64,000 nt of DNA from Bryobacterales bacterium (GTDB taxonomy: Bacteria > Acidobacteriota > Terriglobia > Bryobacterales > UBA6623), in contig JAPPMG010000096.1 in the NCBI GenBank assembly GCA_028819215.1, positions 1-64,000 of the forward strand, given 5' to 3'. The first letter of the stretch is position 1, and each line of letters begins with the position of its first letter. Below the pieces are notes generated by a model. The model made no database searches, was not told where the DNA came from, and worked only from the letters and a program-made list of their open reading frames with translations. Made by a program: the position numbers and the translations under genes. Shown piece after piece: positions 18,858 through 27,615 of this stretch.

Positions 18858-19106
18858 ATGCAACCGCCACGCACCGAAGACAGCCTGGTCACCGTGTTCT
18901 CCTCAAGGAGCCACTTGGCCAATGTCGAGGCAGAAGTCATCCAATCGCTGCTCGAGTCAGCCGGCATCGAGTGCTGGCTCGCACGAGAGAACGTAATCCA
19001 ACAGCCGGTAGGCAACGTGCTGGTGAAGGTGCTAGAGTCCCACGCGGACGATGCCAAGGCCCTGCTCCGCGACGCCGTGGCGGCGTCCGAGGCGGACGAG
19101 CGATGA
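18858..19106 (+). CDS. DUF2007 small protein (putative signal-transducing protein)
   Basis: An 82-residue soluble protein. The pattern V-T-V-F-S-S-R-S-H-L-A-N-V-E-A-E-V-I-Q-S-L-L-E, then G-I-E-C-W-L-A and the A-K-A-L-L-R-D end match the DUF2007 family, a ferredoxin-like fold related to PII-type folds with no fixed function. The stop overlaps the start of the phosphatase gene by four bases, so the two are translationally coupled. Confidence 0.75.
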   Translation: MQPPRTEDSLVTVFSSRSHLANVEAEVIQSLLESAGIECWLARENVIQQPVGNVLVKVLESHADDAKALLRDAVAASEADER

Positions 19107-20734
19107 GCCGGGTCGCGCAATGGCTGGCTTGCGTGCTCGCGCTGGCAGCATTGGCGCTGGCAGTGGCTTTGAGCCAACCCGGCCGCGAGCCTCCGCCGCG
19201 GCTGGTAGTGCTGCTTGCGATCGACCAGCTGCGCGCCGATTACATCACCCGGTTCGAGTCGCACTACAGCGGGGGACTGCGCTGGCTGCTGGAGCACGGG
19301 GCCTACTTCACCGACTCCTCGTATCGCCATTCGGGCACCGTGACCGGCGCTGGGCACGCGACGATCGCGACGGGCATGCATCCGTCCACCCACGGAATCG
19401 TCGGCAATTCTTGGCGGGAAGCGGGCAAGGGCGCGATCTATTGTGTGAGTGACGACCGGTATGCCGCGGTGGGCGGCCCCGGCGATGGCGCCTCGCCGCG
19501 CGCGCTATTGGCGGAAACGCTGGGGGACAGGCTCAAGGCGAGCAGTCCGGAATCCGTAGTCTACTCGCTGTCGACCAAGGATCGCTCGGCCGTTCTGCTG
19601 GGAGGGCGGCGCGCCGATGGCGCCTTCTGGTATAGCCCAGACTGCGGCTGCCTCGTCTCGTCGACATACTACGCCGGCACGCTTCCGGACTGGCTGCGGG
19701 AATTCAACGACGCAGGACCGGCGTCGTCCTATGCGGGGCGTGACTGGACCAGGCTCTTGGATGATGTTGCCCTTTACGAACGGCTGGCGCGCGCGGATTC
19801 CTTCCCGACCGAAGGCGGAGGCACGGACAGCGTGTTTCCGCACAGCCTCGGCGAGACGGACTTTGAATCGACCCTGACCAGGACTCCGTTTTCGGACGAA
19901 ATCGTGCTGGACGCGGCGCTGGCGGCCGTCCGCTCGGGCGAGCTCGGCGCCGATGAAGCCCCGGACCTGCTAGCGATCGGTCTCTCTGCGACGGACGCGA
20001 TCGGGCACAGGTATGGCCCGTTCAGTCAGGAAGCGATGGACAACCACCTGCGCTTGGACCGTCGATTGGGGCAGTTTCTGTCTGCATTGGACGAGGAGGT
20101 GGGCTTGGAGCGGGTCGCGATCGCATTGACTGCGGACCACGGTGCGCTCCCGCTGGTAGAACACCTGGCTGCCGAAGGGGTTGACGCCCTGCGGCTGTCC
20201 ACCGCGGAATTCTGGAGCGCGGCGGGGCCCGGGATCGAATCGTGCGGGTCCGGCGACATGGCCGAGACTGTCGACAGTGCCGCCGGCAGAAATCTCTATT
20301 GGAACGAGGCCGGATTGTTGGCGCGGGGTGCGTCGCGGCTCGACGCAAGCCGGTGCGTGGCCGAGCTGCTGCGGTCGCAGCCCGTCGTCGAGGAAGTTTG
20401 GACTGCCGAGCAGCTCGTTGCTGGCGGCGGTCGCGGCGTTGCGCTGCTGTTTGAGAATTCTTACTTCGCATCGCGCTCTCCGCACTTGCAGGTGCAGTTT
20501 CGCCCGCACGTCTATCCGGGCGGGTCGACCGGCACCGGCCACGGAACAGCGCACGACTACGATCGCCGCGTGCCCGTGCTGCTGGCGGGATCCGGCATCG
20601 TGCCGGGACGCTATCGCGAAGTGGCAGGGCCGGAAGACGTGGCGCCCACGCTGGGGGTCGTTCTGGGACTGGACATGAGCTTAGAGCGCGACACCCGCGT
20701 GTTGCGGGAGGCGCTGCTCCGCCGCAGCGAATGA
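19103..20734 (+). CDS. Exported alkaline phosphatase / type I phosphodiesterase, PafA-like
   Basis: A 543-residue protein with an N-terminal hydrophobic segment (residues 6-25), consistent with export or membrane anchoring. Alkaline phosphatase superfamily marks are A-I-D-Q-L-R-A-D (metal aspartate D41), the nucleophile T81 in G-T-V-T-G-A-G-H-A-T, and the metal site T-A-D-H-G-A later. This T-G-A-G-H-A-T block is shared with PafA-like phosphatases. Substrate (phosphomonoester or diester) cannot be told. It sits between DUF2007 and a lyase-like gene, with four-base overlaps on both sides. Confidence 0.85.
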   Translation: MSRVAQWLACVLALAALALAVALSQPGREPPPRLVVLLAIDQLRADYITRFESHYSGGLRWLLEHGAYFTDSSYRHSGTVTGAGHATIATGMHPSTHGIVGNSWREAGKGAIYCVSDDRYAAVGGPGDGASPRALLAETLGDRLKASSPESVVYSLSTKDRSAVLLGGRRADGAFWYSPDCGCLVSSTYYAGTLPDWLREFNDAGPASSYAGRDWTRLLDDVALYERLARADSFPTEGGGTDSVFPHSLGETDFESTLTRTPFSDEIVLDAALAAVRSGELGADEAPDLLAIGLSATDAIGHRYGPFSQEAMDNHLRLDRRLGQFLSALDEEVGLERVAIALTADHGALPLVEHLAAEGVDALRLSTAEFWSAAGPGIESCGSGDMAETVDSAAGRNLYWNEAGLLARGASRLDASRCVAELLRSQPVVEEVWTAEQLVAGGGRGVALLFENSYFASRSPHLQVQFRPHVYPGGSTGTGHGTAHDYDRRVPVLLAGSGIVPGRYREVAGPEDVAPTLGVVLGLDMSLERDTRVLREALLRRSE

Positions 20735-21885
20735 TGCCGGTCCGGTGGCGCAAGGGCGCTCGCGGTCCGTCAGAGCACGTGACGTTCCGCGATCCCGAGA
20801 CCGGAGTTCGCGTGCATCGCCTGACCGGTCACGCCTCGATCAGCCATCCCACGTACTTCTTGCAGTGTTCGTTCGCTCCGGACCAGTCGTCCGTGTTGTT
20901 CACCGGCTATCGCAGCGGCACCGCGCAACTATTCTCAGCCGGATTTCCGGACGGAGAAATTTGCCAATTGACGGATGGCGCGGCGATTCATCCGTTTTCG
21001 GCACTGATCGCGCCGGATGGCGCGATCCTGTTCGTGCGCGCCGGATCGATTTGGCGGCTCGAGCCCGACAGCTTGCAGGAGAGTTTGATCCTCGAAAGCG
21101 GCGGGCAGCTCGGCGAGTGTTCCCTGAGCGCTGACGGAGAGTGGTATGTGGCCGCCTGCAAGCGCCCGGATGGTTGGGGCTTGGTCGTTGGCACGCTGGA
21201 CGGCAGGACGAGCGGATTCATTGGATTCCCGCGCACCGTCATCCACCCGCAGTTCAACCCCGTGGCCCCCGAGTGGATCGAATTCGCCGGCGATCCGGCG
21301 CCGCGCATGCACCGCGTGCGCCGCGACGGCACCGGCATGGAGTGCCTCCACGAGCACGGCAATGACGAGTTCATCGTGCACGAGACGTTCTTGGGCCAGA
21401 GCGAGGACTTGGTGTTCAGCGTCTGGCCGTTCGCGCTCCGGCGCTTGGATTGGCGCACTGGCGCTATATCGACGGTTAGCGAGTTCAACGCTTGGCACAT
21501 CACCCCGAATCGAGCCGGCACGCAGATTCTGTGCGACACGGCGCATCCCGACATCGGACTGCAGCTGGTTGACGTGGCCAGCGGGTCGCGCAGGCAACTG
21601 TGCCGATCCGGGGCGAGCTCGCAAGGCACGCAGTGGCTCCTGTCGCGCTACGCAGTGGCCGAAGACTGGGCGCGGGCGCGGGCAGCCGCCGACAACCGGC
21701 GGTCGCTGAGTTGGATGGAGATGGCCGCGGACAGCGTGTACGGGCCCCAGTGGACACATCCCCACCCATCGTTCTCCCGCGATGAGACGATGGTCGTCTT
21801 CGCAAGCGACATGTCGGGCTGCACGCAGGTCTACGTGGCGGAAATCGCGGAGCGGGCCTCGCCCTCAGCTGGCGAGGTTGAATAG
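20731..21885 (+). CDS. Oligogalacturonate lyase-like beta-propeller (PL22 family)
   Basis: A 384-residue protein without a signal peptide, made of WD40/TolB-like blades (F-A-P-D-Q-S-S-V-L-F-T-G, L-S-A-D-G-E-W, F-S-R-D-E-T-M-V-V-F-A-S-D). It has Q340-W-T-H343-P-H345, the Q-x2-H-x-H spacing of the metal ligands known in PL22 oligogalacturonate lyases, and H217 in an H-E-T-F motif could be the fourth ligand. These enzymes split short pectin fragments in the cytoplasm. It may also be a non-catalytic relative. Confidence 0.7.
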   Translation: MMPVRWRKGARGPSEHVTFRDPETGVRVHRLTGHASISHPTYFLQCSFAPDQSSVLFTGYRSGTAQLFSAGFPDGEICQLTDGAAIHPFSALIAPDGAILFVRAGSIWRLEPDSLQESLILESGGQLGECSLSADGEWYVAACKRPDGWGLVVGTLDGRTSGFIGFPRTVIHPQFNPVAPEWIEFAGDPAPRMHRVRRDGTGMECLHEHGNDEFIVHETFLGQSEDLVFSVWPFALRRLDWRTGAISTVSEFNAWHITPNRAGTQILCDTAHPDIGLQLVDVASGSRRQLCRSGASSQGTQWLLSRYAVAEDWARARAAADNRRSLSWMEMAADSVYGPQWTHPHPSFSRDETMVVFASDMSGCTQVYVAEIAERASPSAGEVE

Positions 21886-22647
21886 GCCGCGGAAGTTCGC
21901 GCTGGTCTGCAGCGCCACATCTTCGAACGCGACTCCCTTCACGCTTGCCAGCATACGCGCCGTCTCGACGACGAAGCGCGGCTCGTTGCGGCGGATCGCG
22001 CGGTGCGGTGCTGGCGTGAGGTAAGGCGAGTCCGTTTCGACCAAGACTCGGTCCATGGGCGTCCAACGCGCTGTCGTGCGCAAGTCCTCGGACCGAGCGA
22101 AGGTTAGCACGCCCGAAAACGACAGCAGAAAGCCCATCTCCAAGCACCGCAGCGCCTGAGCGGAATCCCCGGTGAAGCAATGCATGATGCCGCCGATGCC
22201 GTTGCCAGCCCAGTGTGAGCCAAGCAGGTCGAGGGTGTCGTCCCAAGCGTCCCGCGTGTGGATCGAGATCGGCTTGCGCCGGCTGGCGGCGATCTCCATC
22301 TGCCGGACAAAGACCCGCCGCTGGACCTCGCGCGGCGAATTGTCGTAGTGATAGTCGAGTCCGATCTCTCCGACCGCCAGCACTCTCGGGTGGTCGCACA
22401 GGGCCTCTACACGGGCGGCGGCGGCCGCGTCGAACTTGGCCGCGTCGTGGGGGTGCACTCCCACCGTGGCCGCGATATCGTCGTGCCGGTCGGCGATGCG
22501 GATGGCCGCTTCCAAGTCCGGCGGTCCGTCGCCTGTTCCGATAGCGAGCATGTAGGAAACACCCGCCTGACGCGCCCTGGAGATCACCTCCTCGCGGTCG
22601 GCATCGAACGCGGCGCCATCGAGATGGCAGTGGGAATCGACCAGCAT
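21865..22647 (-). CDS. tatD: TatD family metal-dependent hydrolase
   Basis: A 260-residue TIM-barrel hydrolase (TatD/YcfH type). It starts M-L-V-D-S-H-C-H-L-D-G, with the H-x-H metal site, then G-V-H-P-H-D, G-E-I-G-L-D-Y-H-Y-D, the I-H-T-R-D-A-W-D histidine, H-C-F-T-G and V-E-T-D-S-P-Y-L-T-P. The family includes 3'-5' exonucleases and D-aminoacyl-tRNA deacylases. It converges on the PL22 gene (21-base overlap of the 3' ends) and lies 22 bases downstream of metG, so probably shares its transcript. Confidence 0.92.
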   Translation of the reverse strand: MLVDSHCHLDGAAFDADREEVISRARQAGVSYMLAIGTGDGPPDLEAAIRIADRHDDIAATVGVHPHDAAKFDAAAAARVEALCDHPRVLAVGEIGLDYHYDNSPREVQRRVFVRQMEIAASRRKPISIHTRDAWDDTLDLLGSHWAGNGIGGIMHCFTGDSAQALRCLEMGFLLSFSGVLTFARSEDLRTTARWTPMDRVLVETDSPYLTPAPHRAIRRNEPRFVVETARMLASVKGVAFEDVALQTSANFRGLFNLAS

Positions 22648-22669
22648 CGTCGACCGCCGGGAACGGGCT

Positions 22670-24631
22670 CTATCCGAGGCGAGCCCCGATCGGGGCCTCG
22701 GCGGAGAAGTCCGCCAAGTGCGGTTCGCCGTCCTCTCCTGTCGCGGCGATCAACATGCCTTGGGACAGGTGTCCCATCATCTTGCGCGGCTTGAGGTTGG
22801 CGACCACCGCAATGCGTCTTCCCACCAACTCGTCCGGGCCGTACTTCTCGGCAATGCCTGCGAGGATGGTGCGTGGCTCGGCCTCGCCGATGTCCACTGA
22901 CAGTTCCAGGAGCTTGCGCGACTTCTTGACCCGCTCGGCTGCCCGCACCACGCCCACCCGCATGTCGACCTTGGCGAAGTCACCGATCTCGATTTCGGGA
23001 GTGTCGATTTCGATGGCCTGCGGCGCCGGCGTGCCCCCCATGAGCTGGGCCTGCTCCTCCAATGCCTCGGCTTCGAGCGCCTCCATGCTCTCCACAGATT
23101 TCGCGACATCGAGCCGGGGGTATACCGCAGCTTGCCCGCCGACATCAGTTCCGGCGGCCAGCCCGCCCCACTCCAGCTGGTCCAGTCGCTGCTCCGCAAC
23201 AGCGCCGTCTTGACCGAGCATTTCCCAGATTCTCTGCGCTCCCGCCGGGATGACCGGTGCCAGCAGCACGCAGGAGACTCGCAGCGCCTCGGCCGTGTTG
23301 TAGAGGGTGGCTTCCAGCTGGCGTCTGGAGTCCAAGTCCCCTTCTCGTGCAAGCACCCAAGGCTTGTGCTCGACGATGTACTTGTCGGTCCGGGCGAGTA
23401 GCGACCAGATCGTCTCCAGCGCCTTGGAGAACGCGAACTCGCGGTAGAGTTCGATGGCTCTTTCAATGCAGAGTGTCGCCAGTGGAGTTAGGTCGTGTCC
23501 CGGTATTCCGCTTGCCGGCTTTGGGGGGATCTTGCCGCCACAGTAACGCGACAGCATGGACGAGGTCCGGCTAGCCAGGTTGCCGATTCCGTTTGCCAGA
23601 TCGGCGTTGTATCGCACTGTCAGCGCCTCGTGAGAAAAGTTTCCGTCCTGGCCGAAAACGATCTCGCGCAGCAGGTAGTAGCGCAGGCCGTCCACGCCCA
23701 CGACCCGCTTGATGGGCAGTGCCCGCACGATGTTGCCCTTTGTCTTGGACATCTTGCCGCCTTGGAAGATAAGCCAGCCGTGAGCCCATACCTGCTTGGG
23801 CAGGGGCAGGTCGGCCGCCATCAGGAACGCGGGCCAGTAGACGGCGTGAAAGCGGACGATCTCCTTGCCGACCAAGTGGACGTCAATCGGCCACAGGCGG
23901 TCGTAGTCCGACCCCAGCCCGTCGCGTTCCCCATAGCCGATCGCGCTCATGTAGGTCGTGAGCGCGTCGAACCAGACGTAGAACACGTGCTCGGGATCGT
24001 TGGGCAGGGGGATTCCCCAGCGCAGCGTCGAACGGCTGATCGACAGGTCGTTCAGGCCCGCCCGCACGAATGCCATAACCTCGTTGCGCCGGGTATCGGG
24101 CTGGACGAACTCGGGCTGGGATTCGTACAGCTCGAGCAGTCTGTCCTGAAAGGCGGAGAGGCGGAAGAAGTAGTTCTCCTCGGTGACCGTCGTGATCATT
24201 TCCGGATCAGCGGCCGCGGCTTCCTCGTCGGTGACAAAGGCTTCGTCGCCGAGGTGGTACTTGCCGGTGTAGCTGCCCTTGTAGATCGCGCCGTTAGCCA
24301 GGCAGCGCTCGAAGATCTTGCGCACGGCCAGGGCGTGGCGCGGATCGCTGGTGCGCCGGAAGAAGTCGCATTCCAGGCCCAGTTCGTCCCATTCAGTGCG
24401 AAAGGCCGCCGAGATGCGATCAGTGAACTGCTGCGGCTCCAGACCCGCGGCGGCCGCCGACCGCTCGACCTTCTGCCCGTGCTCGTCGCTGCCCGTCGTC
24501 AGGTAGGCATCGTCGCCCAGCATGCGCCGCATCCGCTTGATCGTATCGGCCACGATCGTCGTATAGGCATGCCCGATGTGGGGCGCGGCGTTGACGTAGT
24601 AGATGGGCGTCGAGATATAGAATTTCGGCAT
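22670..24631 (-). CDS. metG: Methionyl-tRNA synthetase with C-terminal tRNA-binding domain
   Basis: A 653-residue class I synthetase. The catalytic core has P-H-I-G-H near residue 17 (HIGH) and G-K-M-S-K-T-K-G (KMSKS). The zinc-knuckle region reads K-Y-H-L-G-D-E-A-F-V-T-D-E-E-A with no cysteine cluster, so this is the zinc-less type. The last 110 residues are an EMAPII-like OB fold (F-A-K-V-D-M-R-V-G-V-V) that binds tRNA and dimerises. It begins 52 bases downstream of the larC stop. It is essential for initiation and elongation. Confidence 0.97.
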   Translation of the reverse strand: MPKFYISTPIYYVNAAPHIGHAYTTIVADTIKRMRRMLGDDAYLTTGSDEHGQKVERSAAAAGLEPQQFTDRISAAFRTEWDELGLECDFFRRTSDPRHALAVRKIFERCLANGAIYKGSYTGKYHLGDEAFVTDEEAAAADPEMITTVTEENYFFRLSAFQDRLLELYESQPEFVQPDTRRNEVMAFVRAGLNDLSISRSTLRWGIPLPNDPEHVFYVWFDALTTYMSAIGYGERDGLGSDYDRLWPIDVHLVGKEIVRFHAVYWPAFLMAADLPLPKQVWAHGWLIFQGGKMSKTKGNIVRALPIKRVVGVDGLRYYLLREIVFGQDGNFSHEALTVRYNADLANGIGNLASRTSSMLSRYCGGKIPPKPASGIPGHDLTPLATLCIERAIELYREFAFSKALETIWSLLARTDKYIVEHKPWVLAREGDLDSRRQLEATLYNTAEALRVSCVLLAPVIPAGAQRIWEMLGQDGAVAEQRLDQLEWGGLAAGTDVGGQAAVYPRLDVAKSVESMEALEAEALEEQAQLMGGTPAPQAIEIDTPEIEIGDFAKVDMRVGVVRAAERVKKSRKLLELSVDIGEAEPRTILAGIAEKYGPDELVGRRIAVVANLKPRKMMGHLSQGMLIAATGEDGEPHLADFSAEAPIGARLG

Positions 24632-24683
24632 AGCGGGACGCTAGTTCTAGTCTTGCACGGCGGCCGGCCCCGGGATCGCGCTG

Positions 24684-25865
24684 CTAGGCGTCCCGGCTCT
24701 GCAGGTACGCTCGGTGCGCCTGTTCCCAGACCCGCTTGAATGGCACGCCGTGTTGGCGGGCCAGCTTGCGGCAGTCCTCGTACTCCGGAGCAAACGTTGC
24801 TCCGGCGGCGCCGGGCGGCCCGGACGTCTTCACGCGCACCGTGCCGTAGCTGGTGCTGACCTCGGTCCACGCGCGCGGCAGCGCCCTGCGCCTGGCCGAG
24901 ACCTCGCGGATCCCGAGCGTCGAGGTCTCCGCCAGGACCATCGCTCCGAGTCGCTCCCGGTCGCCAGGGCTGGCGAGCACCGTCAGGGTGAAGCCGGGAC
25001 GGTTCTTTTTCATTTGCACCGGCGTGAGCGTTACGTCGAGGGCTCCGGATTCAAGCAGCCGCTCCATGGCGAATCCCGCCATCTCGGGAGTCATGTCGTC
25101 GATGTTCGCTTCGAGGATCCAGACTTGCTCTGGCGGCGTGTCGGCCTGCTGGGCCTTGCCGATCAGCACGCGGACCAAGTTGGCTCTCTCCGGAAAGTCG
25201 CGCGATCCGGCACCGTAGCCGCTGTGAGAGATGCGCATCGCCGGGGGCGGGCCAAAGCCTTCGCTGAGCGTCACGGCCAGAGCCGCGCCCGTCGGCGTGG
25301 TGAGTTCTACGCTCGGGCCGTCGGAATAAGTGGGCACCCCTTCCAGCAAGCGCGCCGTTGCCGGCGCTGGCACTGGCATCGTACCGTGCGCTGCCTGCAC
25401 GGTCCCGCTGCCCAAGTTGATCGGAGAACACCAGACCCTGTCGATCCCCAGAGCGCACAGGCCGGCGCACGAGCCAACGATGTCCGCGATCGAGTCGTAC
25501 GCTCCGACTTCATGGAAGTGCACCTTCTCGACCGGAATGGCGTGGGAGCGGGCTTCGACCTCGCCGAGGCGCCGAAAGACGCTAGTGCTGTCCCGCTTCA
25601 CCCGTTCGTCCAAGGTCGACTCGCCGATGATGCGCTCGATCGTTGCGAGCGATCGGTGGCTGTGGTCGTGGCCAGCCTCGACACTCACCTTGGTGCCCGC
25701 AAGCCCGCCCCGCTTGACTGGTTCGGCGCGCAGTGCCAGGCCGTCCACGCCGAGTTTGGCGATCTCGGCTTGGAGCACGGCGACATCCAGGCCGGCGTCC
25801 ACCAAGGCTCCCAGCAGCATGTCGCCGGCGATGCCGGAAAAGCAGTCGAGGTAGCAGATTGTCAC
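24684..25865 (-). CDS. larC: Nickel-pincer cofactor biosynthesis protein LarC
   Basis: A 393-residue LarC protein, the nickel-insertion enzyme that finishes the nickel-pincer nucleotide cofactor of LarA-type racemases. Family marks are T-I-C-Y-L-D-C-F-S-G-I-A-G-D-M, a histidine-rich loop (G-H-D-H-S-H), the F-H-E-V-G-A-Y-D-S-I-A-D-I block, P-T-G-A-A-L-A, and E-A-N-I-D-D-M-T-P-E. GTG at 25865 is preferred because the conserved N-terminus begins there; 43 more codons are open upstream but unlike the family. No larA, larB or larE is in the window. Confidence 0.9.
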   Translation of the reverse strand: MTICYLDCFSGIAGDMLLGALVDAGLDVAVLQAEIAKLGVDGLALRAEPVKRGGLAGTKVSVEAGHDHSHRSLATIERIIGESTLDERVKRDSTSVFRRLGEVEARSHAIPVEKVHFHEVGAYDSIADIVGSCAGLCALGIDRVWCSPINLGSGTVQAAHGTMPVPAPATARLLEGVPTYSDGPSVELTTPTGAALAVTLSEGFGPPPAMRISHSGYGAGSRDFPERANLVRVLIGKAQQADTPPEQVWILEANIDDMTPEMAGFAMERLLESGALDVTLTPVQMKKNRPGFTLTVLASPGDRERLGAMVLAETSTLGIREVSARRRALPRAWTEVSTSYGTVRVKTSGPPGAAGATFAPEYEDCRKLARQHGVPFKRVWEQAHRAYLQSRDA

Positions 25866-26969
25866 GGGAACGGGAGCGGCAGCGTCGGCCTGCTGGGATG
25901 CGCCCAGACTAGCACGCGGGCTCTTCAGGCACCTGTTTACGCCCTTGGAAGACTCGAATGAATCGCCGTGATCGCTTCGTGCCATCGGGAACACTGCCGA
26001 CTGCGGCTAACCGAGGATACGGTCGCCTACCGTCGATGCGGCCGCTCTCCGCAGCGAAGCTCTTGGCGGTTCGCAGAGAAGCTATCCGTCTTCGGCGTCT
26101 ATCCTTTGGTGCCTAAGCGCTCGGTTTAGGCGACGCTTGACGCGCTTACCGTTTCCGGGCCGACGCAGGTTGGCCAGCAGGAAGCGCCAGCGAGTAGTCC
26201 AGTCGTAAGCATCGCCGTCCATTTTCTGACGTGGTGCGCGTCGCATATTGGCTGGCACTGCTTGTTCCCAGCGCCTTGGTAATCCTAGCATTCGTGGGGG
26301 CTGAGACTCGCTGGCCTTGGTCGGTCGAAAGCACGGGAGAATGCGCATGGGCGACAAATACGTCGTTCGAACATCGGACGAGGAACGCAAGATTCAGTAC
26401 CCGAGACTCCCGTATTGGCCCGTCGCCGCAATGCGGCCGGAACTGCTCGTCGCGCCTGCAGCAGAAGCGGCTGGTGCTCAAACTGGGAATCGTCTGCTCG
26501 ATCAAGCAGCAGACTGAAATCATGACCGGGGCGCGAGCCGCAGCACCGTTTGATTCTGGACGGGACGGCCCTACGGTTCGTGCCGGGGTTGGAGGAGGTG
26601 CTGGACACCCGCGGACTACCATCAGCGTCCGGTATCGAATGGAGCACGGGAATAGTCGTCGCAATCATCGAATAGCAACCATGTTGGCGGGCAGAGAGCC
26701 CCGTCCGAACGAAGACAGCGGAGGCCCGTCAAGCGACTCCAGTGGCCATCCCTCCCGTCGACAGCCGTAGAAGCGACAGACGGCCCGTAGCGCCCATCCT
26801 CCAGCCAAGATGGCGAGAGGCTCGATGCCAACCCGTCACCAACAGACTCAATACGTGAGAGCTGCCATAGATTAGTGTCCGTGATCATCTGATCCAGGCA
26901 CGACCTAGAGATTGGGGTAATCGACCGTACGACAGTGGCTTGTCCGACGAAGCAGTCCGGAGATGCCAG
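25866..26969. other. Gene-poor stretch (about 1.1 kb)
   Basis: No convincing gene lies between larC and the HigBA pair. Several overlapping open frames of 60-180 codons run on both strands here, but none resembles a protein family over its length, and codon use looks random. The only recognisable trace is the possible IS630-type transposase remnant at 26347-26675. The region reads as decayed or non-coding accessory DNA. Confidence 0.6.
26347..26675 (+). pseudogene. Possible decayed IS630-type transposase remnant
   Basis: Two short stretches recall IS630-family transposases. One (from 26347) reads M-G-D-K-Y-V-V-R-T-S-D-E-E-R, like the K-Y-I/V-V-x-L-x-E-E-E-R N-terminus of that family. A second, in another reading frame (from 26577), reads F-V-P-G-L-E-E-V-L-D-T-R-G-L-P, like the F-V-A-x-M-E-D-V-L-D-V-Y region. 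The DNA between is too short for an intact gene. No terminal repeats were found. This is a by-eye match and may be chance. Confidence 0.3.
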
Positions 26970-27290
26970 CTACGCGGCGATCCGCTTGCGAGCTTGCGCC
27001 AAGTCGTATCGCGCCTGGCGCCACAACCATCCCTCCGCACTGCCCCATCCGGCGGATTCGAGCCGCAAGGCGAGCGCTGGGGTGATGCCGCAATGGCCGT
27101 GGACAACCCTCGACAGCGTCTTGCGATCAACGCCTAGCCGCCTAGCGGCCGCGCTCACATTAGGCTCACCGCCGCACTCTGCCGCGTCCGGCCCGATGCA
27201 GCCACTCGCTATCGCGCCGCCCGGATGCGGCGGGTTCCGCCGCAACGCAGCATCCTCCGTCGCTGTGATCTCGATCTCACCCGCGTCCAT
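26970..27290 (-). CDS. higA: HigA-type antitoxin, HTH domain
   Basis: A 106-residue protein. It has P-P-H-P-G near the start, like HigA, and a helix-turn-helix with V-S-A-A-A-R-R-L-G-V-D-R-K-T-L-S-R-V-V-H-G, then I-T-P-A-L-A-L-R-L and W-L-W-R-Q-A-R-Y-D-L. It should bind and neutralise the adjacent HigB toxin and repress the operon. It follows higB by nine bases with a strong GGAGGG ribosome binding site. About 10 extra residues sit between the P-P-H-P-G motif and the HTH compared with most HigA proteins. Confidence 0.85.
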   Translation of the reverse strand: MDAGEIEITATEDAALRRNPPHPGGAIASGCIGPDAAECGGEPNVSAAARRLGVDRKTLSRVVHGHCGITPALALRLESAGWGSAEGWLWRQARYDLAQARKRIAA

Positions 27291-27299
27291 GATGCCCTC

Positions 27300-27584
27300 C
27301 TAGTGGTGATAGTTCTCGTACCGTACACCGCGCACGTCCTCACCGTCCATGCGGAACGTGATGCGCCAGCCGTGCGACACCTTGACGGCCCATTCGCCGG
27401 CCCGCAGGCCGTGCAGGCGATGCAGCCGGTAGGTCGGTAGCGACAGGTCTTGCAGCGGCCGCGGGCCATCCAGCAGGTCCAGTATCTCCCGTATCCGCCG
27501 GATGTGCGCCGGATTGATCCCACGGACATCATCGCGTCGGAATAGGCGCTCTGCCGGGCCGCGCTTGAAGCTCCGTATCGCCAC
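27300..27584 (-). CDS. higB: HigB-type toxin, RelE/ParE superfamily
   Basis: A 94-residue protein matching HigB along its length: S-F-K-R-G-P-A-E-R-L-F, then R-G-I-N-P-A-H-I-R-R-I-R-E-I-L-D-L-L, the L-P-T-Y-R-L-H-R-L-H-G block, W-A-V-K-V-S-H-G-W-R-I-T-F-R, and Y-E-N-Y-H-H. HigB toxins are ribosome-dependent mRNA endonucleases. The start is a GTG at 27584 with no clear ribosome binding site, perhaps a leaderless message. It lies upstream of higA, the order typical of HigBA. Confidence 0.9.
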   Translation of the reverse strand: MAIRSFKRGPAERLFRRDDVRGINPAHIRRIREILDLLDGPRPLQDLSLPTYRLHRLHGLRAGEWAVKVSHGWRITFRMDGEDVRGVRYENYHH

Positions 27585-27590
27585 TACAGT

Positions 27591-27615
27591 CTGTGTACCA
27601 GATATCGGTACACAG
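27591..27615. promoter_or_regulatory. Palindromic operator of higBA
   Basis: A perfect inverted repeat: arms CTGTGTACC (27591-27599) and GGTACACAG (27607-27615) around AGATATC. It starts six bases upstream of the higB GTG. GTGTACC/GGTACAC arms resemble those bound by HigA-like repressors. This position, over the promoter or start of the message, fits autorepression by HigA. The assignment as the HigA site is inference; the repeat itself is exact. Confidence 0.7.

Noticed and set aside
23495-24739. A 414-codon plus-strand open frame inside metG
   Set aside because: Antisense shadow of methionyl-tRNA synthetase.
26082-26390. Minus-strand open frame of 102 codons near 26.2 kb
   Set aside because: No similarity to a family and it overlaps other random frames; treated as chance.
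26231-26770. Plus-strand open frame of 179 codons
   Set aside because: Low-complexity composition and no domain; it spans the possible transposase trace in a different frame.
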